NCBI GenBank assembly: GCA_041398565.1
Contig: JAWKUN010000004.1
Coordinates: 930,001-994,000 of the forward strand
Source of the DNA: DATGPD01 sp041398565
GTDB taxonomy: Bacteria > Planctomycetota > UBA1135 > UBA2386
Length of the DNA stretch: 64,000 bases
Reading direction: 5' to 3'
Shown: one piece after another, positions 35,737 through 44,817 of the stretch
Numbering within the stretch: the stretch's first letter is position 1
Layout: each line of letters starts with the position of its first letter
The notes under the pieces: generated by a model
Seen by the model: only the letters and a program-made list of their open reading frames with translations
What the model was told of the DNA's origin: nothing
Database searches by the model: none
Translations under genes and position numbers: made by a program

Positions 35737-36573
35737 CTACGGACCCTCGCCCGCACGGGTATTGCCGACCACCGCCAGCATCTCGGCGTGGATCCGACCG
35801 TTGCTCGCCAGGATCTGGCCTCCGTAAAGCCATTGGTCGCCGCCACTCAGGTCGGTGACCGTCCCGCCCGCCTCGACCACCACGACGGCGCCGGCGGCGA
35901 CGTCGTACGGCGCCAAGTAGAGCTCCCAGTAGCCGTCGAAACGGCCGTCCCCCACCATGCACAAGTCCAGCTCGGCCGAGCCATGGCGGCGCAGGTCGCG
36001 GCACCGCGGCAGGATCCGGGCCAGGCGCCCACTGTTGTCGTCGTGCGCGGGGTCGTTGCGGTTGTAGGCGAAGCCGGTCGCCACCAGCGCGTCGGCCAGA
36101 TCGCCGGTCTTGGTCACCGCGAGGCGCTTGCCGTCGCGGAAGGCACCGACGCCGCGCGCCGCCGCATAGAGATGGCCGAGCACCGGTGCGTAGACCAGAC
36201 CGAGGACCGGCACGCCACGCTCGACCAGCGCGATCGCCACGGCGAAGTGTGGCAGGTCGTGCACGAAGTTGGTGGTGCCATCGAGCGGGTCCACGATCCA
36301 CACTCGGTCGCTGGCGCGGTGCGGCTGCCCCGCCGGCGTCAAGACGCCTTCCTCGGCCAACACCGCATGCTCGGGATGACGTTGCAGGAGGTGCTCGACC
36401 ACCACGCGTTCGGCGTCGCGGTCGGCGACGGTGACCAGCTCGCGCCGGCCTTTGAACTCGGTCCGCACGCCGGCGAGCTGCTGGCGGTGGCGCAGCAGCA
36501 CCTCCCCCGCCCGCCGTGCGACCGGCTCGATGTCCTGCAGCAACGCTTCGAGGTCGCGCGACGAGAGGCTCAT
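35737..36573 (-). CDS. suhB: Inositol monophosphatase family protein
   Basis: 278 residues, the usual length. These Mg-dependent enzymes remove phosphate from inositol-1-phosphate or related sugar phosphates such as PAP or histidinol phosphate. Metal-binding motifs are complete: LAEEGV (E), WIVDPLDGTTNFVHDLPHFA (D-x-L-D-G-T) and the C-terminal YDVAAGAVVVVEAGG (D-x-A-A). The substrate among IMPase relatives is uncertain, so the symbol is tentative. It starts 13 nt after the dacB stop on the same strand and is probably co-transcribed. Confidence 0.88.
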   Translation of the reverse strand: MSLSSRDLEALLQDIEPVARRAGEVLLRHRQQLAGVRTEFKGRRELVTVADRDAERVVVEHLLQRHPEHAVLAEEGVLTPAGQPHRASDRVWIVDPLDGTTNFVHDLPHFAVAIALVERGVPVLGLVYAPVLGHLYAAARGVGAFRDGKRLAVTKTGDLADALVATGFAYNRNDPAHDDNSGRLARILPRCRDLRRHGSAELDLCMVGDGRFDGYWELYLAPYDVAAGAVVVVEAGGTVTDLSGGDQWLYGGQILASNGRIHAEMLAVVGNTRAGEGP

Positions 36574-36586
36574 GGGCGGCGAGTGT

Positions 36587-38008
36587 TCACCCGGCCTCGG
36601 CGATCGCGCGCACGATGCGATCCTGCGCCCGGCGCCACTGCGCGTGCGCGACCTTGCCGCCGCGCCGCAGGTTGACGAAGATCACGAAGGCGACCGTCCC
36701 CGTGTCGGTGTCCAGGTAACCCGAGAGGGTGGAGGCATCGCGGAGGGTGCCGGTCTTCGCCCGCACCGAGAAGCCGGCCTCGAGGAAGCGCTTCTCCAGC
36801 GTCCCCTCGCCACCCGTCGCCAGGCTGTCGTGGTAGACGGCGCTCCACGGCTCCTGCGCACAGGCCGCCAGTACCGTCACCAGGAACGCGGGCGACACCC
36901 GGTTCTTGCGCGACAAGCCGGCAGCATCGTCGAGCACGACGTCCGGCCACTCGCCGACCATCGCCCGCAGCTCCTCGGCCATCGCCACGCTGCCGCCAGT
37001 GCACGAGCCGTCGCCGCGCTTCGCCGCGCCGAGCGCGCGCACCACCTGCTCGGCGTGGAAGTTGCTCGACTCGTGCAGCATCGGCAGCAGAGCCAACGTC
37101 AGCGGCGAACGATGCTCGTGCACGCACTCGGCGTCGGCCGGCGCCGCGTCGCCGCGCACGGCGACGCCGGCGCGCTCCAGGCAGGTCTGCAACGCACGCA
37201 CGGTCACCGAATCGGCATCGGGGAACGCGCCCCGCACGCGACGCTCCTCCACCTTGCTCCACAGCGCCCCCCAGGCGCGGATCGCCTCGCCGCGCGCTGC
37301 GAGCCCGTACACCGCGCCCTTCTTGCGGTCGCTGGTGAGCGCGATCGAGCCGTCCACGCGGAAGGCTGCCGGCGGCGCGACGATGGCGATGTCGGCAGCG
37401 CTCGCCCCGGCAGGGGTCGTCAGCAGCGCCTCGAAGCAGCCGGCGTCGAGCACCAAGGCACCGGTTGGCGGGCAGTACTCGAGGGCAGAGTCGTAGATCC
37501 GCCACTCCGCGGGACGTGGGCCGCCCGGGAAGCGAGTGGTGTCGAGCTCGACCGCGCGCACGGCGTCGACTCCGCGCCCGCGCAGGCTTGCCGCCACCTC
37601 GGCCAGGATCGCGCGCGGATCGTGCGCGCCACCCGTGGTCCAGTTGGGGTCGCCCGAGGTCTCGACCACCAGCGCGCCGCCACGCAGGTGGAAGCGCGTG
37701 ACGAACTCGTGCGCCGGGCCGAGTCCGTGCAGGACCGCCGCCAGCGCCAACAGCTTCTGGTTGCTGGCCGGCAGGAAGACCTCGCGCGCCGCGTGGTGCA
37801 CGAGAAGGTCGCCGCTGGGCAACCGCACAGCGGCCACCCCGACACGGACGCCCGTTCGCTCCAGCGCAGCGATCTCCTCCCGCACCGTCGCCACCTGCGC
37901 CGGCGCCGCGACAAGGGCCACCCGCGCCACGAGCCACACGGCGACGGCCCGGCGTGGCCACCAGCCAAGGGGCCACCAGCGCCGGCCGCTACCTGCCTTC
38001 ACGCGCAT
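36587..38008 (-). CDS. dacB: D-alanyl-D-alanine carboxypeptidase/endopeptidase (PBP4, S13)
   Basis: 473 residues, the usual PBP4 length. This periplasmic low-molecular-weight penicillin-binding protein trims or cleaves D-Ala cross-links in peptidoglycan. The three active-site motifs are visible: S82-N-Q-K85 in LPASNQKLLAL, S-S-N in LHESSNFHAEQ and K-T-G in VRAKTGTLRD. An N-terminal signal or anchor helix (about 20-38) follows a basic start. The ATG at 38008 is chosen; a longer frame upstream enters the divergent intergenic region. Its presence fits a peptidoglycan-containing cell wall. suhB follows at once. Confidence 0.93.
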   Translation of the reverse strand: MRVKAGSGRRWWPLGWWPRRAVAVWLVARVALVAAPAQVATVREEIAALERTGVRVGVAAVRLPSGDLLVHHAAREVFLPASNQKLLALAAVLHGLGPAHEFVTRFHLRGGALVVETSGDPNWTTGGAHDPRAILAEVAASLRGRGVDAVRAVELDTTRFPGGPRPAEWRIYDSALEYCPPTGALVLDAGCFEALLTTPAGASAADIAIVAPPAAFRVDGSIALTSDRKKGAVYGLAARGEAIRAWGALWSKVEERRVRGAFPDADSVTVRALQTCLERAGVAVRGDAAPADAECVHEHRSPLTLALLPMLHESSNFHAEQVVRALGAAKRGDGSCTGGSVAMAEELRAMVGEWPDVVLDDAAGLSRKNRVSPAFLVTVLAACAQEPWSAVYHDSLATGGEGTLEKRFLEAGFSVRAKTGTLRDASTLSGYLDTDTGTVAFVIFVNLRRGGKVAHAQWRRAQDRIVRAIAEAG

Positions 38009-38302
38009 ACCCGTGGACCTGGCTCCGGCGGCGACGCCGCCAACCGGGTCCAAAGAATCCTGCAACAAGCCCACGTCCGCACACCGCACCGTCAGAGGAC
38101 CTTACCTGGAGCCGCCGGCCGCGCAACGACGGAGTCGTGGCGAGGTGCGAGGCGTCCGGGAATCCCCGTCGTGCTGGACTCGGCACGGACGGTATCCTGC
38201 TGTGGACCGCGTTGCTCAGGGAAGCAGCCAGTGCACGGCGCCAGTCGCCGGAACGCCTTCGCCCGCCACTTTCGTCGTCATCTCCGCCCTCACCCTTCGA
38301 CC

Positions 38303-40183
38303 ATGCACCTCTCCGACCTCCGCGCCCGCCTGACGTCTCTCGCGGCCTTGCTCGCCGTCTGCACCGGGGCCTGCTCCCTCGCCGCGGCCCAAACGCCTCC
38401 CGCCTGGACGGTGCTCGACGTGCCCGGCGGCGTGCAAGCGTCAGGCGTGCAGCAGATCGGCAAGATCATCACCTACGTGGACAACGGTCAGGTGTGGGCC
38501 TACTCGGCCTTCGCCCACGAGTGGGTCTCGATCCCCGCGTCCCCGGCCGCGTCCGTGCGGGTCGCCAACGACCTGGCCCTGGTGGTCGACGGCACCTCGT
38601 ACCACGCGTTCGCGTCCTACACCGGCGCGTGGGACACCATCAGCCTCGGCGCCAGCGCCGTGGTGGTCAACCCGACCAGTCAACGCAATGACTCGATCTG
38701 GCTGATCCTCGACGGTGGCACGCTGTGGGCCTTCACCGCCTTCCACGGCCGCTGGATCCAACTGCCGGTCGGCGCCGCCGCCGCCATCCAGACCGAGCGC
38801 CACGTGGCGATCGTCGTCGACGGGACCGTGGCGCACGGTCTGTCGGCGATGCGCGACGCCTGGGTGTCGACCACGCTGCCAGCGGCGCCGAACGCTTGGC
38901 GGGCGCGCGGCACGGCGGCCGTGGCGGCGTCGAGCGCGGGCCTGGCCGGCTTCTCGGCTCTGGCCAACGCCTGGTCGACCGCCGCCGCGCCCGGCAGCAA
39001 CCCGCAGATCAGCCTGCACGACGACGTCCAGGTGATCTCCGACGGCAGCACCTACGTCGGCTTCAGCGGCCTGCACGGCGGCTTCGCGCCGATCAATCTG
39101 CCCGGCACGATCACGCTGACGCTCGGCGAGACTCTGTGCCACGCGACCGACGGCGCATCCAACTGGGTGTACACCGCCGTGCGCAACACCTGGTCGACCC
39201 TGCCGAGCACCACCGGAGCCCTTTTGACCGTGGGCAGCAACGGCCTGCTGCTCACCCTCAACGACCGCGTGCACGCCTACAGCGCCATGCGCGACAACGT
39301 GGCGACCGCCCTGGGAAGCTCGCCGCTCACCGCGATGGCGCGCTCGGTGGCTTCGATGCACGCCGGAGGCGGGATCAAGCTCTACAGCGCCATCCTCGGC
39401 CAGTGGTTCGACGCGCCGGCGGGCAGCGCCGTCGAGATCTCCGACGTCGCCGGCTTCGTGCACACCGCGTCCGGCATCGCCGCGTTCTCGTCGCGCAGCG
39501 GACGCTTCACGCCGCTCGCCACCACGCCGGCGGCGACCACGGTCATCGCCATCGGCAACGCCGTGCAGGCAGTGATCGACAACAACACCCTGCACGTGTT
39601 CGATCCGCGGCGCGAACGCTGGATGAGCGGTGCCCTGCAGGGCACGCCACAGGTGGGGACCCACCGAACCACCCTGCTCGTCATCGACGGGACGCGCGCC
39701 TACGGCTACGGCTCGTTCAGCAGCCAGCTGTCGGCCGTCGACCTCCCGAGCTCGGCGACGATCATCCGCCCGAACTCCGAGAGCGGTTCGCTCGATGTCG
39801 CCAACGCCATCTACGCCCACAGCTCGGTGCCCGACATCCTCACGCTCTGGCAGTACCCCGAGTTCCGGCGCGTGTACGTGACCGGCACCCCGCTCGAGTT
39901 GCAGGTGCACGCGCAGAACGGCACGGGCTTCTTCTTCCTGGGCCTGCGCCTGCTGGCGACGCCAGCGCCGTTCGGCGCGCTCGGGCTGCTCGAACTCGAC
40001 CCCTCGGCGCTCGTCACCTTGTCGGGGCTGCCCGTGCCCATCAGCCAGAACCGCGGCACGCTCACTCTGGCGGTGCCGGATCTGCCGTCGCTGCGCGGCC
40101 TCGAGCTCTCGTTCCAGGCGGTGGTCCTGCCGACGGTCGGTGCGCCCTACCTGACGCAGTCGGCGAGCCTGTCGACGTTCTGA
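38303..40183 (+). CDS. Secreted 12-repeat (beta-propeller-like) protein
   Basis: 626 residues. A signal peptide (1-29) is followed by about twelve repeats of 40-48 residues, each ending in a pattern (A/G)-(F/Y)-S-A-x4-W: VWAYSAFAHEWVSI, YHAFASYTGAWDTI, LWAFTAFHGRWIQL, LAGFSALANAWSTA, WVYTAVRNTWSTL, IKLYSAILGQWFDA, LHVFDPRRERWMSG and others. Such spacing suits a beta-propeller, perhaps two. The C-terminal 110 residues are the beta domain shared with two other secreted proteins in this window (LTLAVPDLPSLRGLELSFQA). No catalytic motif is seen, so a binding or surface function is likely. ATG 38303 is chosen since the signal peptide begins there. Confidence 0.78.
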   Translation: MHLSDLRARLTSLAALLAVCTGACSLAAAQTPPAWTVLDVPGGVQASGVQQIGKIITYVDNGQVWAYSAFAHEWVSIPASPAASVRVANDLALVVDGTSYHAFASYTGAWDTISLGASAVVVNPTSQRNDSIWLILDGGTLWAFTAFHGRWIQLPVGAAAAIQTERHVAIVVDGTVAHGLSAMRDAWVSTTLPAAPNAWRARGTAAVAASSAGLAGFSALANAWSTAAAPGSNPQISLHDDVQVISDGSTYVGFSGLHGGFAPINLPGTITLTLGETLCHATDGASNWVYTAVRNTWSTLPSTTGALLTVGSNGLLLTLNDRVHAYSAMRDNVATALGSSPLTAMARSVASMHAGGGIKLYSAILGQWFDAPAGSAVEISDVAGFVHTASGIAAFSSRSGRFTPLATTPAATTVIAIGNAVQAVIDNNTLHVFDPRRERWMSGALQGTPQVGTHRTTLLVIDGTRAYGYGSFSSQLSAVDLPSSATIIRPNSESGSLDVANAIYAHSSVPDILTLWQYPEFRRVYVTGTPLELQVHAQNGTGFFFLGLRLLATPAPFGALGLLELDPSALVTLSGLPVPISQNRGTLTLAVPDLPSLRGLELSFQAVVLPTVGAPYLTQSASLSTF

Positions 40184-40200
40184 CGGATCCGAGCGCAGCC

Positions 40201-40231
40201 GGCGCGCGACCGAGAGCTCGGTCGCCGCGCC
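40201..40231 (+). terminator. Long hairpin after the 12-repeat gene
   Basis: A 13-bp stem with one bulge (GGCGCG plus CGACCGA paired to TCGGTCG plus CGCGCC, loop GAGC), 17 nt after the stop. It is very stable but has no T-run. Confidence 0.5.
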
Positions 40232-40440
40232 GACCCGGGAGGTTCCCCAGCCGCTCGTCGGAGGGCAGACCAAGCCTTGAGGAGAAGGTGGCGCCTCCTG
40301 TGCGCGGGGCAGGCGAGCGACGGCAAGCGGACACTCTCGCCGACCGCCGAGCGTTCGAATCCAGCCCCCATTCGGCGCTTGCGACGGATGAAGGCGGCGG
40401 GAGCAGAATCTCAAGCTTTGGGTTTGCCGCGGACCGCACA

Positions 40441-40456
40441 ACACTATAGATGGTGT
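40441..40456 (+). promoter_or_regulatory. NrdR box upstream of nrdJ
   Basis: ACACTATAGATGGTGT closely matches the 16-bp palindromic NrdR consensus ACACwATATATwGTGT, 296 nt before the nrdJ start. NrdR is the ATP/dATP-sensing repressor of ribonucleotide reductase genes. NrdR boxes usually occur in pairs about 31 bp apart; the expected upstream partner site (around 40410) is poor. TATAGA inside the box may also be the -10 element, with TTGCCG at 40424-40429 as a weak, closely spaced -35. Confidence 0.7.
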
Positions 40457-40751
40457 TTCTCTCGGTTCGGACCCGCGGGTTCGGTCAGGTGGCGGCAGCG
40501 GAGCCTCCACTCCCGCAGACGACCGAGAACTCCGGAGAGCCCCTCTCCGGCGGAACCCGAGACGAGCGGCAGGGAGCAACGACATGCTGGTTCGTGGCCA
40601 CGACCTTCGCCGCCCGCTCGCCGAGCCCAGCGAAATGGCACCCGCCCGCGGGCCCTCGCTCGACCCCCGGAGCGCTGCGCCGGCGGACGACCCTCGGCGT
40701 CTCGACGGTTCCGTCGTCCGCTCGAACCCGGAGTGACCAAGGAGGAAGCCG
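40457..40751 (+). promoter_or_regulatory. Long structured nrdJ leader
   Basis: If transcription begins near the NrdR box, the nrdJ mRNA has a leader of about 290 nt. It holds a perfect 8-bp hairpin (40532-40550, CCGGAGAG/CTCTCCGG, loop CCC). This is preceded by a TCCCGCAGAC segment (40511-40520) and followed by ACCCGAGACGAGCGGC (40555-40570). These loosely resemble cobalamin riboswitch elements, but the match is weak and I do not call one. The 5' part of the gap, 40232-40440, shows nothing I can name. Confidence 0.4.
40739..40746 (+). promoter_or_regulatory. Strong ribosome-binding site of nrdJ
   Basis: AAGGAGGA lies 5 nt before the GTG at 40752 and fixes that start. Clear Shine-Dalgarno sites are rare in this window. 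Confidence 0.85.
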
Positions 40752-43700
40752 GTGAAGATCGCAAGGCGGTTCACGAAACGGGGGCACTCCCCCTACACGT
40801 CTCTGAAGTTCAACAAGCGGACGTCCGAGATCCGCAACCCCGACGGCAGCGTCGTCTTCCGCATGGAGGACATCCAGGTGCCGGAGGCGTGGAGCCAGGT
40901 CGCCACGGACATCCTCGCCCAGAAGTACTTCCGCAAGGCAGGCGTGCCGCAGGTCGACGCCGAGGGCCGCGAACTCCGCGACGAGCAGGGTGACCCCATC
41001 CTGGGCAGCGAGACCGACGCGCGCCAGGTCTTCCACCGTTTGGCCGGATGCTGGCGTTCGTGGGGCGAGGCCCACGGATACTTCGACACCAAGGAGGACG
41101 CGCAGGCCTTCTACGACGAGCTGTGCCACATGCTGGCAGCGCAGGTCGCCGCACCGAACTCGCCGCAGTGGTTCAACACCGGCTTGAACTGGGCGTACGG
41201 CATCACCGGGCCGGCCCAGGGACACAGCTACGTCGACCCGCAGGACGGCGAGGTCAAGGCGAGCGGCAACGCCTACGAGCGGCCGCAGCCGCACGCGTGC
41301 TTCATCCAGTCGGTGCGCGACGACCTGGTGAACGACGGCGGCATCATGGACCTGTGGACGCGCGAGGCGCGGCTGTTCAAGTACGGGTCCGGCACGGGCA
41401 CCAACTTCTCGGCGATCCGCGGCGAGAACGAGGCTCTGTCCGGCGGCGGCCGCTCCTCCGGCCTCATGTCGTTCCTCAAGATCGGCGACCGAGCCGCCGG
41501 AGCGATCAAGTCGGGTGGCACCACGCGCCGCGCTGCCAAGATGGTGTGCCTGGACCTCGACCACCCCGACATCGAGGAGTTCGTCTCCTGGAAGGTGAAG
41601 GAAGAGCAGAAGGTCGCGGCGCTGGTCGCCGGCTCGCGCATGATCAAGCAGCACCTCGACAAGGTGATGGCGTCATGCCGGGTGTCGGACGACGGCCCGA
41701 TCGAGACCCGCGCCAAGCACAACGACGTGCTGGCCCTGGCGATGGCCGATGCCCGTCGCCACGCCGTGCCGGAGAGCTACCTGCAGCGCGCGCTGCAGCT
41801 GGCGCAGCAGGGATACGCCGAGTTCCAGATGCCGGAGCTCGACACGGACTGGAACGGCGACGCCTACGCCACGGTGTCGGGACAGAACTCGAACAACTCG
41901 GTGCGGGTGACGGACGAGTTCTTCGCCAGGATGGCGAACGACGAGCCCTGGCAGCTCGTGCGACGCACGGACGGCAAGGTCAGCAAGGCGCTCGACGCGC
42001 GCGACCTGTGGGACAGGATCGCGCTGTCGGCCTGGGCCTGCGCCGACCCCGGAGTGCAGTTCGACACGACCATCAACGACTGGCACACCTGCCCCGAAGA
42101 CGGTCCGATCCGCGCCAGCAACCCGTGCAGCGAGTACATGTTCCTCGACGACACGGCGTGCAACCTGGCGTCGTTGAACCTGGGCAAGTTCGTGCAGAAG
42201 GACGGCACCTTCGACATCGATGCCTTCCGGCACGCCACGCGTCTGTGGACCATCGTCCTGGAGATCTCGGTACTGATGGCCGGCTTCCCGAGTCCGGACA
42301 TCGCCAAGAAGAGCTACGAGTTCCGCACCCTCGGACTCGGCTACGCCAATCTCGGCACCATCCTCATGCGCATGGGCATCCCGTACGCATCCGAACGGGC
42401 GTACGCGATCGCCGGGGCCATCACCGCCATCCTCTGCGCCGACTCCTACGCGACCTCGGCCGAGATGGCCAAGGAGCTCGGGCCGTTTCCGGGCTACCAG
42501 AAGAACCGCGCGCACATGCTGCGCGTGATGCGCAACCACCGGCGCGCGGCCCACGCAGCGCCGAGCAAGGAGTACGAAGGCCTGCACGTGCCACCGCGTC
42601 CCATCGACGTCGAGCAGTGCCCGCCGGCGATGCTCCAGGCGGCTCGCGATGCCTGGGACCGCGCCCTCGCGCTCGGCGAGAAGCACGGCTACCGCAACGC
42701 TCAGGTCACGGTCATCGCCCCGACCGGCACGATCGGCCTGCTGATGGATTGCGATACGACCGGCGTCGAGCCCGACTTCGCGCTGGTCAAGTTCAAGAAG
42801 CTGGCCGGCGGCGGCTACTTCAAGATCATCAACCACAGCCTGCCGCCGGCCCTGACCGCGCTCGGCTACACGCCGTCGCAGGTCGATGACATCGTCGCCT
42901 ACGCGGTCGGTCGCAAGACCCTGGCCGGTGCGCCGGGGATCAACCACCAGACGCTGCGCGCCAAGGGCTTCGACGATGCGACGCTGAAGCGGTTGGAGGA
43001 CGCGCTGAAGGGCGCGTTCGACCTGCGCTTCGTCTTCAACAAGCATCTTCTCGGCGAGGAGTTCTGCAAGAAGACCCTGCACCTGAGCGACAGCCAGCTC
43101 GCCGACTTCAACCTCGACCTGCTCACGCACCTGGGCTTCGACCGAGCCGCCGTGGCGGCAGCGAACGACTTCGTGTGCGGCAGCATGACCGTCGAGGGCG
43201 CGCCGCATCTGCGCGACGAGCACCTCCCCGTGTTCGACTGCGCCAACCGCTGCGGCCGCAAGGGCAAGCGCTTCATCCCGTTCGAGGCGCACGTGCACAT
43301 GATGGCCGCGGCGCAGCCGTTCATCTCCGGCGCCATCAGCAAGACCATCAACATGCCGCACGACGCGACGATCGCCGACGTGCGACGGGTGTACGAGCTG
43401 GCGCACACCAGCATGATCAAGGCGGTGGCGCTGTACCGCGACGGTTCGAAGCTGTCGCAACCGCTCAACACGGTCAGCGACGACGACGACACCGGCGTCG
43501 GCAACCTGCAGGGTGCCGTGCTCGACGTCGCCGAGAAGATCACCGAGCGGGTCGTGCACCGCTACCTGGCCAAGCGCCGCCGGCTGCCGCACCGCCGCGC
43601 CGGCTACACGCAGAAGGCCGTGGTCGGTGGGCACAAGGTCTACCTGCGGACTGGCGAGTACGAGGACGGGTCGCTCGGCGAGATCTTCCTCGACATGCAC

Positions 43701-44360
43701 AAGGAGGGCGCGGCGTTTCGCAGCCTCATGAACTGCTTCGCCATCGCCGTATCGCTCGGCCTGCAGCACGGCGTGCCGCTCGAGGAGTTCGTCGACGCGT
43801 TCGTGTTCACCCGGTTCGAGCCGAACGGCATGGTGCAAGGGCACCACAACATCAAGATGGTGACCTCGGTCATCGACTACGTGTTCCGCGACCTCGCCAT
43901 CAGCTACCTCGACCGCACCGACCTGTGCCAGGTGCGCGACGAGGACCTGCGCAACACGACGACGGGCGGCAGCGAGAACGAGCCCGAGTTCGTCGACGAA
44001 GAGGTGGTCTCGGAGCGGACGCACGAGTCGCCGGCGCTGCCGCAGCTGCCACCGGCCGACGGCGGTGGCCTGCACCCGCGGAGCGCGGGCCTCGGCCCGC
44101 AAGCGCGCGCGCGCGATGCCAGCGGGCCCGAGGGCCGCGTCGTCGCCACGGCACAACGGGCCAACGGCGCCAGCGCCGCCCTGCACCACGCCGCCATCCG
44201 CCAGGCGCAGAGCATCCTGGTGCAACGCGCGAAGATCGCCGAAGCGCGGCTCAAGGGCTACGAAGGCGACCCCTGCGGCGCATGCGGGCAGTTCACCCTC
44301 GTGCGCAACGGCACCTGCCTGAAGTGCGATTCTTGCGGCGCCACCAGCGGCTGCAGTTGA
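40752..44360 (+). CDS. nrdJ: Adenosylcobalamin-dependent (class II) ribonucleotide reductase
   Basis: 1202 residues. NrdJ reduces ribonucleotides to deoxyribonucleotides using a radical generated from coenzyme B12, with or without oxygen. The start GTG is fixed by a strong AAGGAGGA site. The active-site set is present: APNSPQWFNTGLNWAYG, HACFIQSV with the redox Cys, FKYGSGTGTNFSAIRG, NPCSEYMFLDDTACNLASLN (the N-x-C-x-E triad) and APTGTIGLLMDCDTTGVEPD. The C-terminal region is long: after a roughly 100-residue linker it ends with a zinc-ribbon-like CGACGQFTLVRNGTCLKCDS-type segment with paired CxxC, probably carrying the dithiol that re-reduces the active site. An NrdR box lies upstream. No class I or III reductase is seen in the window. 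Confidence 0.96.
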   Translation: MKIARRFTKRGHSPYTSLKFNKRTSEIRNPDGSVVFRMEDIQVPEAWSQVATDILAQKYFRKAGVPQVDAEGRELRDEQGDPILGSETDARQVFHRLAGCWRSWGEAHGYFDTKEDAQAFYDELCHMLAAQVAAPNSPQWFNTGLNWAYGITGPAQGHSYVDPQDGEVKASGNAYERPQPHACFIQSVRDDLVNDGGIMDLWTREARLFKYGSGTGTNFSAIRGENEALSGGGRSSGLMSFLKIGDRAAGAIKSGGTTRRAAKMVCLDLDHPDIEEFVSWKVKEEQKVAALVAGSRMIKQHLDKVMASCRVSDDGPIETRAKHNDVLALAMADARRHAVPESYLQRALQLAQQGYAEFQMPELDTDWNGDAYATVSGQNSNNSVRVTDEFFARMANDEPWQLVRRTDGKVSKALDARDLWDRIALSAWACADPGVQFDTTINDWHTCPEDGPIRASNPCSEYMFLDDTACNLASLNLGKFVQKDGTFDIDAFRHATRLWTIVLEISVLMAGFPSPDIAKKSYEFRTLGLGYANLGTILMRMGIPYASERAYAIAGAITAILCADSYATSAEMAKELGPFPGYQKNRAHMLRVMRNHRRAAHAAPSKEYEGLHVPPRPIDVEQCPPAMLQAARDAWDRALALGEKHGYRNAQVTVIAPTGTIGLLMDCDTTGVEPDFALVKFKKLAGGGYFKIINHSLPPALTALGYTPSQVDDIVAYAVGRKTLAGAPGINHQTLRAKGFDDATLKRLEDALKGAFDLRFVFNKHLLGEEFCKKTLHLSDSQLADFNLDLLTHLGFDRAAVAAANDFVCGSMTVEGAPHLRDEHLPVFDCANRCGRKGKRFIPFEAHVHMMAAAQPFISGAISKTINMPHDATIADVRRVYELAHTSMIKAVALYRDGSKLSQPLNTVSDDDDTGVGNLQGAVLDVAEKITERVVHRYLAKRRRLPHRRAGYTQKAVVGGHKVYLRTGEYEDGSLGEIFLDMHKEGAAFRSLMNCFAIAVSLGLQHGVPLEEFVDAFVFTRFEPNGMVQGHHNIKMVTSVIDYVFRDLAISYLDRTDLCQVRDEDLRNTTTGGSENEPEFVDEEVVSERTHESPALPQLPPADGGGLHPRSAGLGPQARARDASGPEGRVVATAQRANGASAALHHAAIRQAQSILVQRAKIAEARLKGYEGDPCGACGQFTLVRNGTCLKCDSCGATSGCS

Positions 44361-44376
44361 CGCTGCGCGAGGCAGT

Positions 44377-44610
44377 GTGCACGCTGCGCGGGTGCGCCGC
44401 ATCCTCGTCGATCTCGATTCGCGCCAGACGGCCGAGCTGGCGCGCGGCCCCTTCGGCTGGATCACCTTCGCACCCGGTGCGACCCTCATCGCCCTCGGCG
44501 TGGTGATCTACGCCATGCCGGCCTTGCTGGTGATGATGGTCTCGGGCGCGTGCATCGCCGCCGGCACCCTGCTGCTCCTCATCGCCTGGCGCCTGCGTCG
44601 CCTGCGCTGA
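44377..44610 (+). CDS. Small membrane protein of unknown function
   Basis: 77 residues if the GTG at 44377 is used; a GTG at 44392 is an alternative. Two membrane helices (about 32-50 and 52-70: ATLIALGVVIYAMPALLVMM, ACIAAGTLLLLIAW) are separated by a short turn, and the chain ends in an Arg-rich tail. I know no family. It begins 16 nt after nrdJ and is probably on the same transcript. Two strong hairpins follow the stop. Confidence 0.6.
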   Translation: MHAARVRRILVDLDSRQTAELARGPFGWITFAPGATLIALGVVIYAMPALLVMMVSGACIAAGTLLLLIAWRLRRLR

Positions 44611-44611
44611 A

Positions 44612-44667
44612 CGGCGCGCTCCGCAGCGCCGCTGCCATCGCACGTTGACGCGCCGGCGTGGCGCGTC
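44612..44667 (+). terminator. Two hairpins ending the nrdJ transcript
   Basis: 44612-44631 has a 6-bp CGGCGC/GCGCCG stem and 44647-44667 a perfect 8-bp GACGCGCC/GGCGCGTC stem with a 5-nt loop. They start directly after the stop of the small membrane protein. No T-run follows. Confidence 0.45.
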
Positions 44668-44817
44668 CACGCCATGCCACCGGCAGCACGAGCCGGCGGC
44701 CGCCGCCCGCACAGTCCGGTCGGTTTGCGCGCCCTGACAACGCCACCTCGCGCACACGGTGCGGACACGCAGCCGTGAGGCCGATCTTCCGGGGACACCT
44801 TTGGAAGGGCACCTGGG

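Noticed and set aside
36431..38302. A long in-frame upstream extension of the 12-repeat protein
   Set aside because: It runs antisense through dacB and suhB. The signal peptide at 38303 marks the real start.
40353..40362. GTTCGAATCC resembling a tRNA T-loop
   Set aside because: The flanking bases do not form a T-stem and no cloverleaf can be drawn.
40457..40751. A cobalamin riboswitch before nrdJ
   Set aside because: Only loose matches to the conserved core. The usual target of such switches is the B12-independent reductase, so it is kept only as an open question.
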